Assembly: GCA_037176885.1 (NCBI GenBank)
Contig: JAWWNJ010000088.1
Coordinates: 620,001-684,000 of the forward strand
Source: Favolaschia claudopus
Taxonomy: Eukaryota; Basidiomycota; Agaricomycetes; Agaricales; Mycenaceae
Length of the DNA: 64,000 nt
Reading direction: 5' to 3'
This document shows positions 12,469 to 23,568 of the stretch, piece by piece (the first letter of the stretch is position 1; every line of letters begins with the position of its first letter). The position numbers and the translations under genes are program-made. The notes under the pieces are model-generated. The model searched no databases. It worked only from the letters and a program-made list of their open reading frames with translations, and was not told where the DNA came from.

Positions 12469-13168
12469 ATGGCACTCACACTCACATTCGTGAACAAACG
12501 TGTACTGGATTCAGCTGTAGTAGGCTCGGATGGCTCGGCGCACTATACTGTGTCAACGCACGGCGGCTGGTTTGGTCGGAAGATCACTTCTATCACGGCG
12601 GTGAATGGGCTTGAGGGCCATATCCATTGGCGGAAACGCACTTTCGAACTTGGCGGTGTGAAGAGAAAGTGGTCTGAAATCAGATCGGGGCGAGGATGGT
12701 GGAATCCGCGTCAGTGAGTTTGGTGTCATTTTTCATTTAGTACAGTCCATTGGTAGAATTCTAATCTGAAATTGTTAGAGAATACGAATGGAACTGGGGT
12801 GGCGCCCCGTACCAAGTCAAGTTCCATAAGCTCTCGTCCGAAATCGTGGTAAGCGATCATGCGATCGTGCATTAATTCACGGTTGATTAACCTGACCACA
12901 GGCAACTCCTCTTCGTGGAGGAGAGGAGACGCGTTTCCAACCTCATCGCTCTCTCCTCAGTACCAAAGCACCTGTCATATACCTACCTCAAGAATCTGCC
13001 CAGCAAGACGACATCGAGAGGATGTTCGTGCTGATGGTGTTGATACAGTCGGATACTCTGTATCGACGACGGGTACGTGGCATTGTTGGCACGGTATTTT
13101 GGTTTCTCATCGCTGCTTCAGTCTTCTGCTGCTGCTGCCGGAGCCGCCGCTTCCTGAATCCTGAATGA
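12469..13168 (+). CDS. DUF6593 protein with C-terminal membrane segment and Cys cluster
   Basis: Three exons (12469-12713, 12779-12848, 12902-13168) encode 193 residues in one frame. The N-terminal 150 residues show the DUF6593 pattern common in agarics: GRKITSITA, HWRKRTFELGG, a Trp-rich stretch EYEWNWGGAPYQVKF, ATPLRGG and IERMFVLMVLIQSDTLYRRR. The function of the domain is unknown. After it the frame runs without a splice into a hydrophobic segment (IVGTVFWFLIAASVF), four consecutive Cys, RSRR and stop. That tail looks like a C-terminal anchor, and the Cys cluster next to the membrane would suit palmitoylation (inference). A splice donor (GTACGT) sits exactly at the start of the tail, so a shorter spliced form is possible. 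Confidence 0.8.
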
Positions 13169-13933
13169 ATGTAATAAACACCTATACATTTTTGTTACTT
13201 CGCTTTATGACTTGCTTCACGAGAGAAAAAGATAAGCATTGATGTGAGGCTGCATATTTCTCGAACTTGATTTGAACGGCAAGCTTGAAGTTGCATTTCT
13301 CTTCCGACTCCGAGTCTTCGGCAACAAAATTCAACTTCACGTAACGCCCATGAGGTCATGTTCTCGGCGTGACTTTGCACACGTGATGGCCATCTCTCTT
13401 AGTCCTTCCCGTCACCTTCCCGCGTGTTAGTAACTTTTACTCCCACAACTCTGTTCCAAATCTCGAGAATTGCCGTCATGTGCAGATCTGTAATCATTCC
13501 AAGACCTCCGTTGCAAATCCGAAAGCTGTTCTTGTCCGTCGTGCTTGACTCCGAGTTTCAAGCGACTCTTTTGAAACGACGTAGTACTTACTCTATTGAT
13601 TCGAGCGTGATTGGATTCTCGCAAGATGCAAGCCAGGCAGCCCATGAAACTATTCGACGGTTCTCCTCCCTACACAAGCAGCTCCGGAACTGTTTAGGTT
13701 TCTTTCGCTTCACGCCACGTTAAATCCAGGCGCCAAATTTCCGAGTCACCGAGACAACGGACTAAGACCGTGATCGCACACTTCCCGAATGCCAAAGTCA
13801 GCGAGCAAGCAGCTCATCACGCTCTCGATTCTTGGTGCGTGATCGTTTTCTAAGCACCTTATAAAACGCTGCAACAAACCATCCTCATACCATTCCATAG
13901 ACTTCCTTCCTTCAAGTTTCACCTTTTTTCACC
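13169..13933. other. Intergenic region with esterase promoter
   Basis: No gene was recognised. The right end carries a clear TATAAAA box for the downstream esterase. Confidence 0.5.
13860..13866 (+). promoter_or_regulatory. TATA box of the carboxylesterase gene
   Basis: TATAAAA is located 68 nt upstream of the ATG at 13934, with a pyrimidine-rich stretch between box and start. Confidence 0.6.
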
Positions 13934-16102
13934 ATGCTCCTCCGCTTCTCCACGGCGGTTTTCCTCGCGATCTCCCTAGTGTCCGCCTCGGACCCTATCA
14001 TCAAGACCTCTTCTGGCACCTTCGTCGGCCTGCACGACGCGGACAAGGGAACGGATGTGTTCAAGGGTATCCGTTATGCTAACCCGCCGAAACGATTCGC
14101 CCGCGCTACGCCGATTACGAAAGCTCCTCAAGGCCAGCAAATGGCGGTCGAGTTTGGTGACGATTGCGCACAGGCACCTCCGCTGGTAGTTGCCAATGCG
14201 CCTTTTGGGCCGCCGAATCAGGGGAAGAATGCCAGCGAGGATTGTCATTTCCTGAATGTAAGTTAGCGCCTATCCGACGTTCGTTGGTGAGAAAGCTTCT
14301 AATTTATTTTGATAACGATGTAGATCTGGCGTCCCTCCGACTCAGCTCAGACCAAGGGAAAGAAACTCCCCGTCTTGGTTTACATTCATGTGGGTTTCTG
14401 TTTTTGGCACACATATGCGCATGACTCACTATATATCATCTGCTCAATATATAGGGTGGCGGTCTCAGCACCGGCTCGGGCTCAGAATGGGATGGCACCT
14501 CCATAATCCGCCGCAGCGTCACCAACAACGAACCCATCATCTTCGTCTCCATCAACTACCGTCTCGGATTTTTAGGCTTCGTAAGTGTCACACTTTTCTT
14601 ACGACGCGTGCGCCTCTCACTAATACATTTATTTTCCTTAATTTTTCAGATCGGTGGGAAAAACGTCCCTGCACTGTCTTCCAACCTGGGATACGCCGAC
14701 CAACGACTTGCGCTTCGATGGGTCCAAAATAACGCCGCCGCATTTGGCGGGGATGCGTCGAAGATCACCATCTCGGGTGAATCTGTTGGTGCGTCTATCT
14801 TCCTTCCCTCGTTTGATCTTGCACTTTCAACAAATCGATTTGACGATGGGCTTGACCTTCACAGGCGCCACCAGCGTCCACACACATCTCTTTTACCCAG
14901 ACACCCAGCACACTTTCCGCGCCGCCGTCGCCTCCTCGGGCACCACCCTCTTCGCCACGCCCGACTGCACCTTCCACGACAAGCCCGGCGCCACGTACGA
15001 CCTGCTCGGTAACTTTACTGGGTGCGGAACGGGTGCGGGGTCGTTCCAGTGTTTGCAGGATATGCCGTTCGATGTGGGTCTCCTTTTTTCTGAACAACGC
15101 AAAATAGTTCAAGCCTCGCTGACGCAATTTATTTGTTTTTCTTCAGAAATTTTGGCCCCTTGCAAACCCGATCCACGACGTCCCTGGACTCGGTATTTCT
15201 TATCCGTGCAAAGGTCCGACTGGCTCGCTCATCGACGAATACCCCATCAACAAAGTCCTGCGCGGGGAGTTCCTCAACGTCCCCGTTTTATCTGGTACCG
15301 TCCGCAACGAAGGAAATCTGTGAGTTATATTCCTTTACTTTCATCACCTCTTGCTCCATCCTGACTGATTCCGCTTTTCTTCTTCAGCATCATCAACACA
15401 ACCCTCCTCACCCTCAACCCCCAACCTGCCACCCCTGCCGACGAAGATGTCATCCTTTCTGGCGTCCTCATCTCGCAAGCAGTCAACGACCACACCCCCT
15501 CCGCCTCGACGCTTGCAAACATCACTCAGCTTTACGCGAACGATAGAATCCCAGATCACCTGGCAGCCAATAGCTCCCTGTATAATCGTGCGGCGCAGAT
15601 CATTACGGATTATTCGTTTGTAGCCGTGCAGAGGCTGTTCCTGGATTCCGCTCTGGGTGTGACTGGGAAGGGGAAGATTGTGAATAGAAATTTGTGGGGA
15701 TGGCAATTTGATCAGAGGCCGACGAATTTGCCTGGGGCCGCGTTCCTTGGAGGTGAGTGGTACTTCCTGTTTCTTCTTCTTGTATTCTCTCTTTTTCGTC
15801 TCTGCTTCCGCTGACATTTTCTTCTTCTAGCCTGCCACGCCTCCGACCTGTACTACCTCGACATCGGCTTCCCCACTGTTCCCAACTCAACGCTCACGCA
15901 GGTATTTCAAGACTATTTCATCGCCTTCACCAACCACCTCGATCCCGGCGTGTCCTGGCCGCGGTACACCCTCGAGAAGAAAGAGGTCGTGAGGTTTGTG
16001 GAGGGGAATGTGAGCGTTGTCACGGACGATAGGTTGAGGGAGCAAACGGATTATTTGAATCAGATAGAGGTTCTAAGGGAGTTTGGCAGGTTCGGCTTTT
16101 GA
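13934..16102 (+). CDS. Secreted type-B carboxylesterase/lipase
   Basis: Complete carboxylesterase with its own signal peptide (MLLRFSTAVFLAISLVSAS). The family N-terminus is clear (GTFVGL, DVFKGIRYANPP). The oxyanion segment is GGGLSTGSGSEWDG, and the nucleophile elbow GESVG is at about 14776-14790. The Glu context VRNEGNL is at about 15300 and the His context GACHASD at about 15830. Cys residues expected to form family disulfides are present. At least eight introns with GT-AG borders fit, and the protein stops at 16100-16102. Length is about 530-550 residues, normal for the family. It would act outside the cell on esters; substrate unknown. A TATA box lies 68 nt upstream. It sits beside a Cys-rich secreted protein gene transcribed towards it. 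Confidence 0.9.
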
Positions 16103-16637
16103 GTTGCGGGAGCGTTCACAGTCGTAGAGTGCGGGGAAAGCAAGCTTTCTTTCTTTTTTTCCAAGTCATTACTCTATTCTATCACGAGCTTACTTTACTC
16201 TTTCGTGCATTCATAATTTTGGATTCGCTTCCACAGAGTTTCTTACTGCAGCGATTGCTCCGCATCCTTTTCCAAACTGTCGCTCGTCAGTGTCAACGAT
16301 GACTCAATCGATCGTAAACGAATAAGACCTACATGAACGGGAGCAAATATATACGCTAGGATGTAGGTGATGTTGAAATTGGAACGAAGTCAGTTTTTTT
16401 GTCTTGCTGTACGATAGGTGTACTTGTAATTACACAAGTCGCCGTGCGAGTTCTTATCATTCGAGGCAGCGTCAAGGGAATGCGAGGTACAAATGAACAC
16501 CGGGGAGAGCCATTCAAAGACTGACCGACTGAGTGGTACAAGAATAATTGCCAAAATCATCATTTCATTCCATTCAATCATTCAGAATAACCACGAATAT
16601 GCTACAGTAATCGCAAACCACACAAACTATCTACCCA
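16103..16637. other. Convergent 3' spacer
   Basis: Lies between the 3' ends of the esterase (+) and the Cys-rich secreted protein (-). No feature was seen. Confidence 0.5.
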
Positions 16638-17813
16638 CTACCGGGAAGGAGTGAACGCAATGCCGTTGAGCTGGGCAGAGAAAGCAGTCGCCTGCTGAAC
16701 AGCCGCCGCCTTGAGATCACCCTTCTGGGCACCGCCGATGCAGTTCTGGAAGCCAAGAAGCGTCGAGACATCGCAGTTGGGGGCAGCATTGCCGCGGCCG
16801 CATCCACCAGAGCCGTTGGTCTGCGCGACGTTCGGGCCAGCGCACTTGCCAGACGAGAACCCGCAGCATCCCTGCTGGCACTCAGAGTCGGAGGCGCACT
16901 CGACGAAAACGGTCTTCTTGCTGGTCTGGAGCGCGGCGAGCTCAGCGACGGACTTGGGGGCGGAGGCAGCGGGGGGTGGCGGGGGTGCACCTGCAGCGGG
17001 CGGGGGCGCAGCGCCACCGGCAGACGGGGTGAAGGCGATACCGTTAAGCTGGGCGGAGAACGCGGTGGCTTGCTGGACAGCCGCTGCGTTCAAGTCGCCC
17101 TGCTTGGCGCCGCCGATGCAGTTCTTGAACCCGAGGAGGGTGGAGACGTCGCAGTTGGGCGCGGCGTTACCGCGTCCGCATCCACCGGAGCCGTTGGTCT
17201 GGGCGACGTTGGGGCCGGCGCATTTGCCGGAAGAGAAACCGCAGCAGCCTTGCTGGCATTCGGAGTCAGAGCCGCACTCGACGAAGACGGTCTTCTTGCT
17301 GGTTTGGAGGGCAGCGAGCTCGGCGACGGACTTGCCGCCTGCGCCGGCGGCGGGTGGCGGGGGAGCACCAGCAGCGGGAGGGGGAGCGGCGGCGGCAGGG
17401 GTGAAGGGGATGCCGTTGAGGTTCGCGGAGAAGGCGGCGGCTTTTTGAACGTCGGGGTCGGCAAGATTGCCGTTGACGGCGCCAGCAACACAGTCGCTGA
17501 GGCCGATAGCCTTGGCGACGTTGCAGTTGGGGGCGGCGCTACCGAAGCCGCAGCCGCCGTCACGGGTCTGGGCTACCGCGGGGCCAGCGCATTTGCCGGT
17601 GGTGAAGGCGCAGCAGCCTTGTTGACAGTCAGAGTCTTTGGCACAGGGGCCGGTGACGAATTGGTCTCCACGGCGGGCGGCGGCGAAGCGAGAGGGGAGT
17701 TCGTGGGCGCTGACATTAACAGCGACTGCAAAGAAAGATCAGAAAAGGCTCTAGGAGAAATGGAAAGGCGGCGCACTGAGAGCGAGAGCGACGAAAGTAG
17801 CAGAGAATTTCAT
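16638..17813 (-). CDS. Secreted protein with three tandem Cys-rich (BAS2-like) modules
   Basis: Two exons (17813-17777 and 17725-16638, 51-nt intron) encode 374 residues. The intron falls inside the signal peptide (MKFSATFVALA / LIAVNVSA). The mature protein has three copies of a Cys-rich module of about 85 residues, each starting C-x5-C-x3-CC and containing KCAGP and GGCG. The second and third have eight Cys each, enough for four disulfides. Linkers rich in Ala and Pro join the modules. Modules 2 and 3 are nearly identical (both read KSVAELAALQTSKKTVFVEC then the Cys core); module 1 is more diverged. The module resembles proteins annotated as biotrophy-associated secreted protein 2 in fungi (recollection). 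A role outside the cell, such as wall-associated or effector-like, is inference. Confidence 0.8.
16640..17400 (-). repeat. Coding tandem repeat, two near-identical modules
   Basis: The second and third Cys-rich modules plus their Ala/Pro linkers repeat at DNA and protein level with a period of about 0.4 kb. This suggests recent tandem duplication inside the gene. The more distant first module begins at about 17690. Confidence 0.7.
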
Positions 17814-20800
17814 GATAATAACGATAAACGATAGTGGTGCTTGGTGTGAATGGAAAACGACAACCAGTTGTCGGAATTTGGCAAGAAAAAAAAGTAGGAG
17901 AGGAGGAGGGAAAGGAAGGGTCGACCTGCCGAAAAACAATCGGGGTGGAACACTTTATAGGCCGGTCCTTCGCTACTCCCCATCTGATGAATGTTCATGA
18001 AACATCGTGACAGTTCCTTTCAGTGTTGATTATGCCAAGCCTTTGCGGCGTCGTGCGGAGGAGCGAAGGTTGCCAATTGAAACTGAAGTCGATCCCTCTC
18101 TTTGTCGGACTTGTCGGCGACCTTCCTTATGAAGAAGAGGTAGAAGTTGCGTTTGAGCGTGCTGCAACTGCAGCTAAACTGTATACCTTTGGTCTAGGCA
18201 GAAAAATGCAAAATGAAGACAGCGGCCAAATTGAGCATGTGCGAATCAAATGAACTGACCCTATCCATGCGGATCTATACCGCGTAAGATTCTTGTTTTG
18301 CAATTTGGCCGCTCGTACCCCGTTCTGTTCCACTCTCTGCTCGGATGCTCGTCAATGGAGCTCGCCCGACATTGCCGACGCTCATAACCAACGCGATACC
18401 GGTGCGCTCAACGCTGCGAAAAGTCCGCCTGAACCCTTCCGATCAATAATTCGGATCCCGTTTCCTGGACAAAGGGCTCGGCGTGCGTGTTTTTGCCCTT
18501 GGCATATCTTGGCGATCCTTGGCATGGTGATGCTATTCTCCTTTGTTTTTTTTTTCACCTGAGGTTGGTCGAGATAACGCTCATTTGACGGCGGAAAATT
18601 CTCCATAGGTTCGTACTTTTTTGTTGGGACATAAATACTCCCATTGAACAACTTGAAAGGGATCCAGGGCGATCCGAAATCGGTTCTAGTCTTCTAGATG
18701 AGGCATGCGGTCCCGTATCTCACGGGGGGAGGATAATTTTAAACCAGAAGATGCATACACCACTGCGGTGATCCACTTTTCGTGCGCGCGTTTTCAGCAT
18801 GTTCCCCGATGTCTGTCGGAAGATTTCCCTCGTTAGCCTGGAACCTGAATTGGCGATTGGCGAAAAGTCGAGGGCGGTGCTCGTTTCGATGCAACGACGG
18901 CGACGGATTGAGGGTGGAAGGTTGAACCGAGACAGAACCGATTCCGTTTCGCCGGAGACTCGAGGACTCGACTGATCCAGAGTTGCCCGAGACACAGCAG
19001 CGACGGCGCTCGTAGCCCTCCCTCCGGTAAATGGAGACGTTGAACCGCATCCTCGGTGGCTTGGACAGTTTGTGTTGGGCAGACGCTCAGCCTTCTGAAG
19101 TAACTCTTTTGCGGTCGATCCTTGCTCGACACCGACGATGAATCTTCATGATGCCAGTTTGGGTGGAAATAGGTTGACGTGGCTGCTGGCACATTGACAT
19201 TGTTCTCACGATGCACCAGATGTCATATCATGTGCTCTGTGACCTTTGTCACATTTTCTCCTCTCTCTTGCCTTTTCCGAATCCACACTTTGCTCGAACG
19301 CCGCTCCACGGCCTCGTCTCGCGCGCTGCATCATATCAAGCTTCATATGCATCATATCAAGCTTCATATCTCCTCTACTTATCTCATGCCAGAGTCGGCT
19401 ACCCTCAAGCTGTTTCCCCTTCAATTTCAAATGAGAGTATGGCAGACATAGTGTGCAAAAAGTTTTCGTCGACAACTTTCCCATTTGTGCAGAATTTGCG
19501 ACAACTTCGTGCTTAGCGACAACTCGGCCTAGACGCAACTTGCATTTCAACAACTTCAAATTGCCGCAACTTTGAGCTGAGCATGTTCTCAGGTGGTGCA
19601 ACTTCACATCCCTTGTATACATTTTCAATCCCTCACAGTGTAGGTTCTGTCTTAACGAAGGAACTTTCGGGAATCAGTAAGGTCTATTCATTAATTATTA
19701 TATCTGTTGTCGAAAATCATCAAGGATCAAGAAAGCTTATGTCTCAACAATCTTGAAGAGTAGTGGGGAACTCCGTGTCTGAAATTCCGGATTCCTGGAA
19801 CATACGCCAAATCAGCTAGTAAGTTTTGCGCCGCAGGATATCGATATTCGCTGAAATTTGCCGGTAAAGGAAGTAAATTAGAAGTCTCGTCCGCCAGTCA
19901 GTGGACTCGCTCAAGTCTCAGAGTCGTGGAATTACTCCTCATCAGCTTCACAGAATCTCTGCACTGGCAAACCACTCACATAATCACATTGGCTCGGTGT
20001 TCGAAATCAAACAGACCAGTATTTGTGAGTGATCATTGACTAAGTACATTACTTTGGGAATTAGTCACCGTGTTTTCCCGCAGCCTACAACATAATACCC
20101 TCGATTCAGGCACACTGGCCCGTTGTGAGCTTGATATATTGCAGATTGTTCGAAGCCGAACAGTGCCGAGCGCCGGCATTTGCTTAAAAACAGACCGCCA
20201 TGATGGCCATTCCATCCATCATCACTGGGTCATTGGAATGCGGAGCCTTGCTGCTCGAAGTTGCAGCAAGCCGTTCCAAACTTGTCGTGAACAGAGGGGA
20301 AGTTGCTCCGACCTCCAACTTGCACATACCAAACTTGTTCTTTACGATTCAAGTTGCACAAAAGCTAAAGTTGCATCTCATCGAAGTTGTCCAATTTTAT
20401 GCCAAAAATCCGCACTAACCTGAAAATACTTTTTGTACAGTATATCGCCCATATGAGAGCTTGGCAGTCGGTGGCATCTTCGAAGTTCAAGTTACTTGGT
20501 CTTCAAGTTTATGTTCCCGAAGCCTTGGGCTCCCGTTCTCCAAGCCGTGGAACTCATCTGCTTCTCCACCTGCATGAACTGATTCAAAAGGAACCCCTCA
20601 TTGCCGTGCACGATTTCTGCCAAAAACAGACACAATTAATTGCAAGCGTAGTCTTCAACGTGTTCTGCTCCGTACGCCGGCGAAACGTATATTCTCCGCG
20701 CTATACCGTACTTCCAGATGGGCCTTTAATTGACCTACGGCCTTCCGTATGTCTTCCAAGTTATACGTCATTCGCACTCTCATAAATACGCTTCTCGAGC

Positions 20801-20830
20801 CTCGACTCGTGTGTCCCCATCCCTGCTTTC
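17814..20830. other. 3-kb region without a recognisable gene
   Basis: Only short, uninterpretable open frames were seen. A TATAAAG-like box at about 17953-17959 faces the Cys-rich gene. Two direct copies of a 21-bp unit with core CATCATATCAAGCTTCATA lie at about 19329-19370. Clusters of the hexamer CAACTT (about 19460-19610) and its complement AAGTTG (about 20260-20500) face each other, as discussed in the findings. These may be remains of a mobile element, but no ends could be defined. Confidence 0.5.
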
Positions 20831-23019
20831 ATGCGTTGCCTTCAAATTGGGCCTTCTCTCTTGTTATTATCTTCACTGGGCTCAAGCCACGCAGCATATG
20901 ACGGATTCGACGCCTTGGATGAATGCCCACAGTCCTCTCCCGGCATATACGACTACATCGTGGTTGGCTCCGGTGCGGGTGGCGGCCCAGTCGCTGCGAG
21001 ATTCGCAGAGAATGGTTTCTCAGGTTCGTATTCATCAAGAACTACCTGGCTGCTGACCGACGAATACAGTATGTACTTGTTATCGAGAGCGGGGTTGACG
21101 AAAGCAAGAACATCAACACCACCACTTTGGCTCTGAATTTCGATGCCACCGATGGTTAGTGCCGCCCATGAGTATGGAGAAGCAACTACTAATCAATGCT
21201 CCAGATCCAAAAATCGATCTAAACTACACCATCCGTGAATATCCCTCTGATTTCCGCATTCAACGAAACGATGTTTGGTATGTAATTATAACCGACGCCG
21301 AGCTTTTTTCTTTTTTCCTTCATCTTATTCACTACATTGTTGTATTCATAGGTATCCCCGCGCAGCTGGCATCGGAGGTTGCACTGTAAGCTACCATCAC
21401 CTTCATTCAACAGTCTCTCGTGCCCATTCTTACGAAGTTTATCCCGCAAATAGATTCACAACGCAATGGACAACGGCATCGGGGGCCTTCGTCAAACATT
21501 CGACAAAATTAGCGGATGGTTCAACGATAGCTCCTGGACCCGGGATAACATGCAGAAATACTTCGCGTTGCTAGAGCGGAATCTCTATTTGACGCCGCCG
21601 AATCCAGACCACGGATTAATATTCGATGGTTGGTTGAGAACGATTCGCGCGCCAGTCAATTTTAGCACCACTGGTAGGCTGGGTGAACTTTTCAAATTGA
21701 TTTCATTCATACTATTCGCAGATCCTCAATGGGAAGCGGTGGGCAACGCTGCTATCGCCGCCGCCGGTCCTCTCATTGAAGACATCAATTCCCATCTTCC
21801 CCTCCCTCGCTCCGCTCGCGGACTCACCGCAACTGGTAAGCTTGAGTTCGTTTTGCGGTCATATATTTTGGGGTGCTGACGCAGTGATATATAACTCATG
21901 GTATTTGGTTATCATGCGATTATATTTGGTTTAAGACTAGAACCTTACCTCTCTGTCTTTCAAGCTCTCCGGCATCGGCGACTCCGCCCAACTCAAGAAA
22001 TTGGGTATCCCGACGGTGGTTGACATGCCTGGTGTTGGATCAAATTTGCAAGGTACGGCGATGCGAAACGATATCTTGATGTAACCAACCTAACTTCGAC
22101 CCAGACAACGATGAGATCCCGGTATTCTGGGAACTTCAACAAAATTTCACTGATCCCGAGAAGTATTTTCAACATCTTCCAATGCTCCGACGTTGGAGCC
22201 CGATATCGACACGTATTTCGTCTCGAAAGAGTTCCCTGGGTTCGTCTATGGTCAGCCCTGCACCTGCACACAGTATCGAAACAGTTGCTAACACTGTTGT
22301 TGTGACCATATAACTCCTAGGACTCAGCGTTATCACAGCGAGCACGCCCAATTTCTTGACCATCGTCAACCTGAAAGCCATGACATCCTCGAAAGGCTAC
22401 GTTCGTCTCACTACATCGCACCCGCAAGATCTCCTCGACATCAATAAACTCAGATTTCAAGCCCCTGGTGGGCAAGAGGACATTGAGGCCTTGCGCGAAG
22501 GCGTCAAACGCTGGAGGAAAATCATCAATACCAACGCGGACTTGCAGAATCATCTCGTGCGCGAGGTATCTCCTGGCGGTAATGTTACCACGGATGAAGA
22601 CCTGGAGAATTTCATCTTGGAGCATGTCTTTGGTGCGTTCGAATCGTATTCGTCTGGACATTGATAGCGTTTTGACTATGGAACCATTTTCCAAGCTCAC
22701 CACGCATGCTGCACTAATGCTATCGGGCCGGATGGTGGTAAGCGCCTGTTGTTGATTCCCAAGTAAACCGGACTATGTTTCACGTTTAATTCAACGAGAT
22801 CCTCAAGCGGTGCTGGATGGAGAGTTTAAGGTTCGCGGCGTGCGCAATCTGCGTGTCGTCGATGCTAGCTCATGGCCTGAAATTCCGGGATACTTCCCCA
22901 CTTCACCCGCTTACATGGTGAGTCTGATCTGTACTTGAGTCGAAGTCATGTAACTCTAATTTTCTCAGATGGCGGAAAAGGCGGCACAAGTCATTTTGAA
23001 AGAGGCGAATAAGGTTTGA
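20831..23019 (+). pseudogene. GMC oxidoreductase (FAD-dependent), internally deleted and probably decayed
   Basis: Glucose-methanol-choline oxidoreductase with a signal peptide and an FAD-binding motif VGSGAGGGPVAARFAENG near the N-terminus. Further family blocks read in order: YPRAAGIGGCT, then SSWTRDNMQKYF, FDGWL, FKLSGIGDSAQLKKLGIP, PGVGSNLQDNDEIPVFWE, EPDIDTYFVSKEFPGFVYG and HHACCTNAIGPDGDPQAVLDG (motif split here by an intron). The C-terminus is RVVDASSWPEIPGYFPT, AEKAAQVIL and stop at 23017-23019. Between about 21835 and 21960 only 130 bp separate blocks that in intact relatives are roughly 150 residues apart. The frame also changes near 22170-22200 with no usable intron. The gene therefore lacks part of its FAD/substrate region and is called a pseudogene, although the conserved His motif remains. 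A chimeric or mis-read exon structure is the alternative. Confidence 0.75.
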
Positions 23020-23568
23020 TAAAATGTATCGATGAAACGGGTCCGCGTCTTGCGAATCGATGTGTCTGAAATGTTCTTCTCCATCGTCAAGATTCGTCAT
23101 CGATCATCGAAATCTCATCTCTCTCAATTTCAATCGCCGAGCCCGCCTATTCTCAGTTTATTGAGCTACAGTAACCGCTGCGGTGGGTGGATTCTCAACT
23201 TCGAAGCCTCAAGCTTGAGCCTATCTTGAAAATTTCTGGAGTTCAATTACATGCTGAGCGTTACGGCCGGCAATCCCCGTGCAAATGCCATGATTATCCC
23301 TGACTGTACGCCCTGGTCACCGGGCTATGATAGATTCGACTCGACGACTGGAATGGCTGACGACACTCCACTGTCGCTGGTTGCCGGTGAGACTATGTAC
23401 TTAGTTATGGAAGTTCTCCAAGTTGCAGTTGAGCCCTCGGTGATATCCGGGATGGGATGGCATGTCATATGTGATCACTCACACTTATGATCGGCCAACG
23501 GGTTTAACATTTCCCGTCGCTGCTTCTGCTGCCACACACCGTGCCACTGCCCACTCCTCCTCAAGGTC
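23020..23568. other. Intergenic spacer
   Basis: Lies between the GMC relic and the next gene. No feature was recognised. Confidence 0.5.

Noticed and set aside
16711..17834. Long plus-strand frames rich in Gly, Ala and Pro
   Set aside because: They are shadows of the repeated, GC-rich secreted-protein gene on the other strand.
19206..19628. 140-codon minus-strand frame
   Set aside because: Low-complexity translation over repeated CAACTT and CATCATATCAAG units; no gene features.
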